Assembly: GCA_905221605.1 (NCBI GenBank)
Contig: CAJNDS010002821.1
Location: forward strand, 1-64,000
DNA: 64,000 nucleotides
Source: Symbiodinium natans
Lineage: Eukaryota; Sar; Dinophyceae; Suessiales; Symbiodiniaceae
Direction of reading: 5' to 3'
The translations under genes were made by a program, and so were the position numbers. This document shows, in pieces, positions 37,191-46,600 of this stretch; within the stretch, counting starts at the first letter, position 1, and each line of letters begins with the position of its first letter. The notes beneath the pieces are model-generated. The model was not told the DNA's origin. It saw nothing but the letters and a program-made list of their open reading frames with translations, and did no database searches.

Positions 37191-37697
37191 CAGAATGTAC
37201 CCTCAAGGATCGAAGGCTTCCGAGTGCTTTTGGGCGCTGCCCAGCTTGCACCAAGCGCGCTGTGCATGTTGTGGTCAGGTCACGAGCAGCTCTTCCCTGT
37301 GCCCACGTGAACTTAGACATCAGTTCTCACGAGTGGGCGACATACGCCATGCATTTTCGCCTGATGCGTTTACAGTATTTTGCTGCTGTCCAGAGGACGC
37401 ATGTCCAACCTCCTGTGCTCTGATTTGCATCTTGTATGTATGAGTATATTCCTTGCGACAAAGACCTATGCGCGCGGAAACAACAGTGAGTGGTCGTCCA
37501 AGAGAACACGGGAACCCGAAGGTGTGGTCATAAGTAAACGACTTGGCGCGGCCTACCCACGCTCCGATTACGAGCAGCTGGAAGCCACAGGCCTAGCACA
37601 AACCTCCCGAAACATCCCGCACTCCATCGTTGCCCAAGCCTTGTGAAGTCAAAGAAGCTGCTAGGACCATTTGTTGATTCGGGAGGAAGGATGACAC

Positions 37698-37961
37698 TCA
37701 ACTTGCCATGGCCTTGTAAGGTATGCCAAAGAATGTGATTCCTCCAAGGAAGTTTAGGAAGAACTCTGTCTCTTGCTCGCGCAGCTTTGTCAGCACCTCA
37801 GACACGGGGCACTGCATCGCATTGAATCCACACATCTCGACCCAGCCAACAACGCTGCGACCCTGGGGCCCTGGCATCGTCTCTATTGGAGTCATCTCAG
37901 TTTCGCACACGAACCCCCCATACAAGAGAGTTGCCACACTGGTCCCCAGGCACCAGGCCGA
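37698..37961 (-). CDS. Long exon, possibly C-terminal
   Basis: After acceptor caatgtcgcag, 87 codons run to TGA: SAWCLGTSVATLLYG, GFVCETEMTPIETM, VVGWVEMCGFNAMQ, CPVSEVLTKLREQE, FFLNFLGGITFFG. A GTTGAG donor close to the end could carry it on. Family not recognised. Confidence 0.65.
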   Translation of the reverse strand, partial: SAWCLGTSVATLLYGGFVCETEMTPIETMPGPQGRSVVGWVEMCGFNAMQCPVSEVLTKLREQETEFFLNFLGGITFFGIPYKAMAS

Positions 37962-38101
37962 CTGCGACATTGATCCAGAGATCGACGAACGGAAGCTTGT
38001 CCTGGCAAAGCCCCAGCCATCAAGAGGTCCTTTAGCCACAGCTCCCGATGCTGAAATCGGACCTGGAACCCCTCCACAAACGGAACTGGGAACACATGCA
38101 C

Positions 38102-38189
38102 CTTGGAACTCGCTTCCCGCCTTGTGGCGGCGCCGACGCCACCGAAGAGAGTTTGACAAAAGAGCCTCCTCCCCAGTCAGTGCCTTCGT
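38102..38189 (-). CDS. Exon of secreted-type gene
   Basis: Acceptor ggttactgcag and donor AAG|GTGCAT. The best frame reads DEGTDWGGGSFVKLS then SVASAPPQGGKRVP; a second frame (TKALTGEEALLSNS) is also open. Confidence 0.55.
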
Positions 38190-38300
38190 CTGCAGTAACC
38201 TAAGGCCATTCTGAGACTCTCAGAACAAGGTTTAGGGATCGGGGCTTGGACTTTCGAGGCCTTCGGCTTTAGGGTCAGGGACAATGACTCAGCGTTAGAC

Positions 38301-38428
38301 AGAAGGATGGTCCCTTGATCCGTTCCCTTGGCCCAGGCGCTGCCGAGGCGCGATGCTTTGTCGCAACTCTCCGAGCAATGTTCGCCCCAGGCGAGGCACA
38401 AAAGAGGAATCAAACGAAGAAAGCTCAT
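38301..38428 (-). CDS. First exon with signal peptide
   Basis: ATG at 38,428 (an in-frame ATG also at 38,461) begins MSFLRLIPLLCLAWG, a classic signal peptide, then EHCSESCDKASRLG. A GTCTAA donor is likely. The product is secreted or type I membrane. Its start lies only about 20-55 bp downstream of the stop of the preceding gene. Confidence 0.65.
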
Positions 38429-38480
38429 GGTAGCAAAGGGGCCATGAAGCTTGGAGCTCAAGCTACGCTACCGCCGAGCC

Positions 38481-38837
38481 TCAGATGCTTCGCGTCAAGT
38501 GGCGCTTTCTTGCTTCCTTGTCGTCCATCGATTGATCAGACTTCCACCCTGAAAGACGATCACTGTTGGGAAACCCTGAACTCGACTTGCCACCAACAGA
38601 CTCGATCATGACATATCTTGGACACTGCCAGATTTCCAACATCTTCTTTAGCCTACAGCAACAAAGCTGGCTTCGTGAGAACCCAGACATCTCTTCCCGC
38701 GGTCTTTGTTCACGCTCATTTTCCATGCGTCTGTGTTGGCTGGTAAACCCTGGGTAATTCAGATTCTTGGCCGTCCTCGGGTCGTGGAAAGCGGGGGCTT
38801 TGCAGTGGGGGTCAAATGCAAACACAAGGACTTGCAA
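38481..38837 (-). CDS. 3' exons of signal-peptide gene
   Basis: A 118-codon open frame (LVFAFDPHCKAPAF, HDPRTAKNLNYPGF, ENEREQRPREEMSG, DDKEARKRHLTRSI). A strong acceptor gatcgtctttcag near 38,560 allows an alternative end GGSLINRWTTRKQ. Charged C-terminus. Confidence 0.5.
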   Translation of the reverse strand: MQVLVFAFDPHCKAPAFHDPRTAKNLNYPGFTSQHRRMENEREQRPREEMSGFSRSQLCCCRLKKMLEIWQCPRYVMIESVGGKSSSGFPNSDRLSGWKSDQSMDDKEARKRHLTRSI

Positions 38838-41800
38838 AAGGCATTAGGGGGTTGATCGATATTCTTGTTCCGATGAGCGACCAAAAAACACCCCTTGCGC
38901 CCGCCCTTGCGCGCACTTGCGCACTTCTTGCGCGCACACGAGTTTTTGCATAATATCTTAAGATGGTTCTTGTATTTTTACAGATACATTAAATATGCCC
39001 CCTGCTCGCACTTGCGCCCGCCCTTGCGCCTGCCCTTGCGCGTTCTTGCGCGCGCACCATGTTTGGAAGGTTTTTTCAAGAGTGGTCTTTATGAATAAAT
39101 CGCCTCTGTAGTACTATGTCAAGAACAGGGGGTTTAGAACAACCCTCATTTGGGGTTAAGGAAGTTCGAATCGCAAATCAAGATTCTCAAGCCCAGACAC
39201 TGAAGCCATAAATACATGCTGGACTGAAATCCTTGGCAAATAACGCAAAGGAATCTTTAAGCCGCTACCCTGAACTCTCTCTCTCCCCTTAACAACATGA
39301 TTGCTACTGAACTCATTGGGTTCTTGCTTGCACGAAAGAAGACCCAACTTCTCATGAAGCACGGAGTGATGATAACTATCAAGAACGACCCGAAACGACC
39401 GCAACCGCAACCGTGACGCGATGAAGCTGAAAATGGACATTCCAGTCAGCAGGCAAGGAGCAGATCCGTGCGGACGCGTGCGGCTGTCCCTGAGGAGCGC
39501 TAGGGAGCCTTCACGAACTTTTAGGGAGGTGCTTGCTGCTGGATTTCATCGACTTTTGTGATTGGACCACTGTTTTCGGCAGCTTTTAGCCTTTGTGGCG
39601 AGAGCCCTGGTTTGACCGGAAGCCGAACGAAGCCAACAGAGCCCGCCTGCCACGAACTAGGCAATCTCAGCCAATGCTGGCCGAGCAGAGCCTAAGCAGC
39701 AAGGTGGATGCAGGGAGTCACAACTGCAACGGCTGGCTGCCTGCACAGAGACAGCCAGAGCTCTCCCATCCACTCTTGATAAGCAAAACGTGTGTGCCCT
39801 ATGATTCTGTGGAAAGCACATTGCTCACCTTATTGATAACTAAGTCTTAGGGCTTGTCGCGCTTTCTCATCTCACCTTAGAGCCTCATCCTTCATGTTTT
39901 GACCAAGACCACTCGGCCACAAACGCGGCTACCAGGCTCTCACAAATCTTTTGCTCCACGTCCGATATAGCTCGCTCCATGTCTATGTTCAAAATTGATT
40001 CGCTGTGATGATCGCTGTGAAGATCCGTCCTGAGGAGCCTCCACACAGCTGCAATGTGCTCCTTTTAAGCCCTAAATGGGTTGCTCTTCCCAGGGTGGTG
40101 TGAGAGCATGCCTTTTGACATGCCCCTACTCTCTGCGTTTGCATGAGGGGGTATCTCTGACAAGAGCATCTGCCCCAAGCAGGCTGAGTGAAGTGTTTAG
40201 GCTTTGATGGCTTTAGGGTCTGCACTCTGGCAGTCAATCCTTCATCTCGATCCTCTTGTGACCTCTTCGTTTGACTAGCTGCAATTGGCTTCAAGTCACT
40301 GTAGTACTGTAGGGGCCTAACCAAGTGCCAATGTCATGTTGAGGTCTGAGGTACCCATGCCATAATCTTACAAGCAACCTCAGACCACAATGTTGCCAAC
40401 CATGCATGCTCATAAGCTCCTGCATAAACACAGCTTCCATTTGCTTGTCCATGTTCTCTTCCAGTTGATTCCCCGGTGGTCCCCAAACGTACATGCGAAG
40501 TGACGTTTCAATTTAATTAGCAACTTCATTCTCCAGTTGCTCACTACCCATTACATTTGCTCACAGTATTTCAGCCGGAAGACGCACATGCACCTCAGCC
40601 TGCAAGGCGTCCTGACAAAACGCTGCGGATGCATCGAGCTTCGCGCCGTTCGAAAGACAAAGAGGGGTCTGTAGGGATATACGGTTAACCATATATAAGG
40701 CGAACAAGTTGAGGGTTCAGGGTTAGGGCCCATTCAACCTGAATAGTGGAGAATCAATTTGAAAGATGAGGGCAGGCAACATGATGCTGCGCAACAGTCT
40801 GTGCTTGCAACTAATAATATTGAGTAAGGCATACAAGTTCAGCCAACACGAACAGCACCGCATGCACGATGCAAGTCTCGACAGCTCCTAGGTGCGGGGG
40901 CATACCTAGCAATCAAGTGCGTCGACGCACGATCGCCGGAAAACTCTGCCCCCTTCTTCGACATGTGCTGTACCAGGCTGCTCGAATCATCCTTCGAAAC
41001 ATCCTGGCAAAAAAAAGCATAAAGGCGCAACGGACGTGGGAGCTGTTGAATTTTGCATCTTTTCCCAGTTTGTGATTCCTCGACAACTCTTTGAGCTCCT
41101 GGTCTGTAAGACTCAGGACACAGTTGCTGGGCAGGTGCGAAATTCGCAGCTACCCAAGGAGCACTGACTGGGAACCCTGGAGTTAGGCAATACAATATGC
41201 CCCCCCCCCCTCCCCACAATAATGGTGCCATAACCCTATTGTCACCCATTCAAGGTAGGTTGTCTAACCTGCTAGTAACCCCAGAGCCCCACCAAGTAAT
41301 GTACAGTCCGCGCTGCAAGCTTCAGGTTTGCTTTAGCAGCGCCGAAGGAAGATTGCTACCCTGCCACCACATCAGGAGCAAAGAAAAAGGACGAATGATA
41401 GTGCTGGATGATATGCCATAAGCCTTAAGGACAAGGAGAGTAAGATGCAAGTGCCAGCGCCCAGCCACAGGTCACCCGGTTTAGGGCTTGCATTCCTGTT
41501 TCGTGTAGGTTTTGCAGCTTAGGGACCTCCGGGTTGAGGATGCTTGGCAAAGGTTCCTGCAAACACTAGCGGAAATGCACGCAATGATGAACCGAACAGT
41601 TGGCTGTGCAACATTGGGTGTCCACAAGGTCCGTTTTGAATGTTCCGCAAGCATGTAGCCCCTCACCATGCGTAGAACTAGAGGGCAATTCGTTGTCTGG
41701 CAGCAGTCGAAAGAAACCCTTCTCCTGCATATCCCCACCCCTAATATCAGTCAGGTATATTGGACTCCCCACGACAGTGCGTTCGACATTAGGAGCAAAT

Positions 41801-42461
41801 GATCCCACAAGATCGGCGCGTGGAAAGGCAATCTAAGTCGGCTGCTGATTACGGCTAAAGCAGTGCAAATAGAACACGTGCATGCTTATCGTGTTGCAAC
41901 AAGACTGCATGCCACAGACTAAAGCTTATACACTTGAAGAAGCACATGATCTTTCGTTGCAACGTGCAGTCACACGTTTAGTGGTCACAGCCTTCCCAAC
42001 AAAAAAAAAAGTGCTGGTACTGGAATGGTTGTCGACAGGATGTGAGCTACAAGATGTGTTTCCTATGCTTCCTTACTCTGCCAATCGCTAGTAGCCTCCA
42101 CGCTGGGCAGCGTTTTGCTGGACTGACCTGAAAACTGCTTCCCTTCAGGACCCAGAAGCACATAGCCATCAGCCCGCTCGGGCGTCTGCACGTTGAGGGT
42201 ATCTGTTAGGAAGTAATCCTCTGCGGGACACTGTAGCTACTTCGCTCATGTGCTTTCTTGTGGCCCTCTCTCACAGCGAGGATTCCACTGGCCTGCGGCA
42301 GCTGGGCTTTCGGTCGGATCGTGAAGGCTTTTCAAGTCTCCAGTGTCAGGGCTGGGCTGCGAGTCCTAGACAGTTTTCGAGCTTTTCAGAACGAAGGGGT
42401 CATCATGATGGTGCAAAATAGCAGCAACACAAGCAGCGGCGACTACAACAAGTAGCAACAT
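38481..42461 (-). CDS. Signal-peptide gene, unknown function
   Basis: Provisional gene span from the ATG at 42,461 to the stop near 38,481. At least eight exons are supported, listed separately. The N-terminus is hydrophobic; later parts are helical and charged. No domain recognised. Confidence 0.5.
38893..39056. repeat. CTTGCGC-rich block, duplicated
   Basis: Two blocks (38,893-38,940 and 39,003-39,056) rich in CTTGCGC/GCGCAC are separated by about 60 bp of AT-rich sequence. Confidence 0.8.
39657..39740 (-). CDS. Possible Cys-rich exon
   Basis: Acceptor gctgtctctgtgcag then AASRCSCDSLHPPCC and LGSARPALAEIA. Good acceptor, donor unclear. Confidence 0.4.
   Translation of the reverse strand, partial: AASRCSCDSLHPPCCLGSARPALAEIA
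40379..40457 (-). CDS. Helical exon
   Basis: Acceptor caactggaag and donor GAG|GTTGCT enclose NMDKQMEAVFMQEL then MSMHGWQHCGL. The frame stays open upstream, so the acceptor is approximate. Confidence 0.55.
40594..40638 (-). CDS. Short helical exon
   Basis: Acceptor acggcgcgaag, exactly 15 codons LDASAAFCQDALQAE, donor GAG|GTGCAT. Confidence 0.65.
40931..41003 (-). CDS. Exon, unknown segment
   Basis: Acceptor tatgcttttttttgccag is near ideal; 24 codons (DVSKDDSSSLVQHM, SKKGAEFSGD) plus one base; donor GTGCGT. Confidence 0.75.
41667..41724 (-). CDS. Exon, unknown segment
   Basis: Acceptor ggggatatgcag and donor CATG|GTGAGG enclose EKGFFRLLPDNELP then SSSTH. The frame is open 26 codons upstream (ERTVVGSPIYLTD), so a longer exon is possible. 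Confidence 0.5.
42275..42301 (-). CDS. 27-nt micro-exon
   Basis: Acceptor cgaaagcccag, nine codons LPQASGILA, donor GCT|GTGAGA. Phase 0 at both ends, matching exon 1. Confidence 0.55.
42393..42461 (-). CDS. First exon with signal peptide
   Basis: ATG at 42,461 then MLLLVVVAAACVAAI and LHHHDDPF, exactly 23 codons to donor TTC|GTTCTG. A typical signal peptide or anchor. Confidence 0.65.
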
Positions 42462-42899
42462 CACTGCCTCGAAAAAAGCTCCTGACTCCTGTCTGCTCTT
42501 GAGCGTTATATGCATGATTGTGGTGTCTGGTGCCTACCATGTCGATCAGAAGTGCAGAAGGCTGCCTTCACGGAAGCTTGAGGGGAGACACATTGTGTGT
42601 CCTTGTGGTGCACCTGCGGCATGGGTTCGGTGGACCCCCCACCCTGTAGTGGTAAACTAGACCCGAGTACAATCACCATTGTCCCTTATTAGCCCTGCTG
42701 GGTGGGGGTCTACCGGGGCTTTCTTGTCCAGCTTACAGGAAAGACCGTACGGAACCTAGCTTGCTTCGGCTCCCTACTCACGGGTCAAATACGATTCTTC
42801 GGGTATGCTGTATTAGACGCACGATTTCCTCTGCATGTTCGCTTCCCGCTTTGTCCCCCATGTCCTGCCCAAGGGAAGGGATCTTGTGAACCACCCCAC

Positions 42900-43330
42900 C
42901 CCCCTAATCATGAATATTCACCCAATCCGCCGAGGCCGGAGGCCTGAGGCGTTCAAGTCTACCACGTGAGGGGGGGAAGGCGGCATGCCCGTCCCGCAAC
43001 AAGCACAGGGTGGTTTTTTTTTTTTTGGGGTGGGGGGTGGGGGTTGGGGGCGGGGGAGGGGGGGAAAAGGGGAGGGGGGGGAGGGGCAAGGGAGGGGGGG
43101 GGGGGGGGGGAAGGAGGGGGGGTAGGCGGCATGTCGGACAACAAGCGCTCGCACTGTGTTGCTTGTTGCTTTGAGGTGTAAAGTTGAAAGCTCTCCGAGA
43201 TTTGGCTTCGCGCGGTGTCAGGGAGGGAGGGGGGTGGGCTTCTTAACGCTCGGGCTTCGGCGTTGGGCTTAAGGCTTTGGGGGAGGGTGGTGGGGGGCGT
43301 GGCCGGGGGGGGGGGGGGGGGGGGGCGGGG
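42900..43330. repeat. G-rich low-complexity block
   Basis: Poly-G runs separated by single A or T. Strong G-quadruplex potential and likely replication or sequencing difficulty. No gene seen; ORFs of Pro or Gly here are artefacts. Confidence 0.85.
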
Positions 43331-43449
43331 CAAAACAAACCCGGCCTCAATGTGTTTGGGAGGGGTGGGTACACTTCTTACCCACTTCCCCTTCCTGCCG
43401 CCTCGGTACCCTTGCCGAGGCGGCCTCGCATTAGCGATAAAATTAAGGT

Positions 43450-43605
43450 TGCTCTATTGGGGGTAGTTTTGGATCAGGGAAGGGGAATGTATCAGGAGGG
43501 AAGAGCGATTGCAAAGAACATGTGCTTGCATCAGTGATGTTGTGCAGCAGTCCAAGAACAGCATCTGGGAAGAGTGGACCCCCATCTTGTAATAGTCGTA
43601 GAACA
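43450..43605 (-). CDS. Putative exon
   Basis: The minus frame reads LLQDGGPLFPDAVL, GLLHNITDASTCSL, QSLFPPDTFPFPDP. Other frames are also open; composition favours this one. Confidence 0.45.
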
Positions 43606-46600
43606 GGCTTAGGGTTTAGGGGTGTAGGAAATACAAGAGGCCCTAGTATACCCAGCCGCATAGTCACTATTATTGGGTGGGTGGTCCACCCATAGATTCC
43701 TGAAGAATGGTACAAGTTGCCTCAAATTGACTTTCAAAAGTTTTATTGGAGATTATTCAGGGGATGGCACTACTTGATCCCTCTGAATCACTTTCAAGAC
43801 TAAGTTTTGAAATTTAATCTTTTCAGCATTCTTTCCATTTGACTTTCCACTCGTGGTAAGTTTAGTTCGCTCGCTCCGCGGAGACCACGCATGCCCAAAT
43901 CGTGAGAAGCCCAGGAGTCATGCTTGGTAAATACTTCTTGTGAGCGCTTTCAAGAAGCCGCGCGGGAGCAATTTCCGCCATTTCCTAGCAAATCCTTCGA
44001 GTGCCAAGTCCCCTATCCCTGCCACGTAACTTGACATTTCCTCCAACTCCTTCAAACTACCGTTCTTTTATCGTGGGGCGCCGGGTCTCCGCGTGCGAAA
44101 TTAGTTAGGTACGTACGTGACTCGCTTCTCCATTTCGCCCTCGCCCACGCCGTTTCCAGGGGCTCAGCTCCTAGCCTTTTTTACACTTTAAGGTTTAGGC
44201 TTTAGGGCCTAGTTTGCCTAAGCTCTTGAGCACTGGCCGCATGCTTCTTCTTGTTTGCATGGTCAAAAGTGAAGTAGCACCCAAGCACTTCTGAACGAAA
44301 GTGCCACACCTTTGTTGCCAACCGATGCCCTACAAAGTCTCACGCCCAAGTGCCAAAATGCACATGGCACATCTCTTACATGTCATCCCTTATCCCTAAC
44401 CCTAACCCCTCAACCCTTCAACCCAACCCTAAACCCCAAATCCTTCATGCAAGTCCCAGTGTCCCATTGCAGCAGAAGCTTCAGCATGAAGTGATGACCC
44501 TCCTAATTGGATTATGGTTTCGGGGTTTAGGGAAGCCCTCAAACAAGGTTGCCCGAATCCCACATCATTCCGGAGCTGCCTTCAAACGTTAATTGTCAAG
44601 GTCTTGTCAATCACGGGCGATGACCTGTGCAGGGGAACGCTTTCTCTCATTTCCATCATGGCTCTTTCTTGCATAGTCAACTTCCAGCTATGGTTTCCCT
44701 CGACCCGCTAGCAAAGGCAACCTATGTACTATCAAGTAGATAGTGGGGTCAGCATTTTCTAGGTGGTAGAATGGCAAATTCTCCGGGAAGGATCAGGCAG
44801 CTGGGCAAACAGGGGAAGGTGCCTGCAAATGGTTTTGCCCGAGGCCGTAATCCCCTGCGATATTGTTTGGGGAGGGGATCATAACCGCGAACTGTTGTGT
44901 CAGCTGCATGTCCGCGGTTGTTCTGGAGTAGTGTCCCGCTTTCTATGCATCCAAACAAGGGCTCCGTCTTTATCATGCAGCGGAAGTTCCTTTTGAAGTT
45001 GCACTAGTGATCTAATCTATGCATGCTGCTTTGGCCAGCATCGCATCAGCAGCGATGGGTGCTTTTTTGGCTTTGACCTACTTCTTGCATGCAATGTCTC
45101 GCCCACAAACACATGCTTTTATAAAGCCTAACACCAACAAAGCTCAACTGCAGAGCCTTTCTTGCTTGGCCTTTGGTTCGCCTTGTTCTGCTTCGGAAAC
45201 GCGTGAACGCAGGTCTCAACTCTCTCATGCCCTCGATGCCCCCGGCAACGTCTAGACCCACAACTGCCCTCCGATGGGGCCTAAGTACCACTCTTAGGGC
45301 CTCAGGGCCGCATGATCCAACTTAGGGGAAAGACAACCTCTAGCAACGACATTCCTATGACCTTCCCCACCTATATATGTATATATATATATGTATGTAC
45401 GTATGTATGTATGTAGGTATGTATGTATGTATGTATGTATGTATGTACATACATACATACATACATACAGACATACATACATACACACGCCACAGCCCCT
45501 GTCACCTCTTGCCGCTGCCGCTGCCGCTGCCCTCGTCCTCCGCGGTCATAAGACCTTGAGCTGCCCCCAGAAGTCAACCTATAGGTTTTTAGGCGTTTGG
45601 CTGGCTCGGGCTGCTTTTTGCTGCAGGTTTTCGGAAGCTTGGCCTCTGAATTCCCAGCCCAAACGTTCCGTGCGTTGCCATCCCGGACCCGTTCTCTGAA
45701 CACAGGTGCTGTTACTCGCTAGTTACCCACAAACAAAAGGTCCCAATAATCGACACCCATGAACTGGAATCCTTATTGTGGGGACCCCCAACTTTCGAAT
45801 ACGATAAACCTTATGTACCTTCACAATATCCATATCCTTGATATCTGCGAAAGGAACCTTTTCTAGGGTGCAAAGGACGGGCCGAAAGTTGCCAATGGGC
45901 AGGTCTCACAAGATCGGACCTAGGCAGGTATATTGGCACACACTAGTGCTGTAAGGGGTGTGTTGCATGCGGGTATGTGCGGGGTCTATGAGGATGTAGA
46001 TGGTTTAGGGTTTCGGGTCTGGGGCTATCCGCAACAGTAATACAAGAAACTATAGGCACATTGGCCGGTTACAACTTGGGATTTCCCACCTAGCAATAAG
46101 CACTGTAGAACCCAGTGTCATTGACCGTCCATTACGTGGCTGTCCCTGAACCCTAAATCCAGAATAGTGGCACCTAAAATCTGAGAGCTGCAGCTGTCTG
46201 AACCTGTCCATGTGTTCTCGTCCATGTCTGCGCCTTCCCAGGGTTTAGAATTCAGGGTTGACCAAACCATGCTTGTGCTTAGACTTGCTGGCCGTAGGGA
46301 CTGAAGGGATCCAACAGACAATGGAAACTCTTCGACGTTCTTGGAGGCGTCCCCATTCCCTACGAACAAGCTAGTAGACAAAGGCAAGCGTGAGCCAAGG
46401 CTTGAAGAATGTAAGTTCATCGTGCTCAAAGCTCTTGTGAGAAGCAAGCTCTGAGATTCAGTTCACTACAGCAAACGTAGAAGAACATCTTTCGGACACA
46501 TATTCGTTTGTTCGTAGGTGCGTTGCAATCACCCTACGGACACATAGGACAAAGTTCTCAGTGCAGGGTCATGTTTCAAAGCAGATGCACTAGCTGCATG

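Noticed and set aside
36830-37423. 197-codon plus-strand ORF
   Set aside because: Ser/Arg-rich with no motif; the minus strand has a hydrophobic helix and acceptor in the same place.
41700-41808. Protein-kinase activation-loop resemblance (VVGSPIYL)
   Set aside because: No PE motif after it, no DFG or HRD nearby; judged chance.
45371-45486. Transposon terminal inverted repeats
   Set aside because: It is a simple tetranucleotide microsatellite that switches strand, with no element between the arms.
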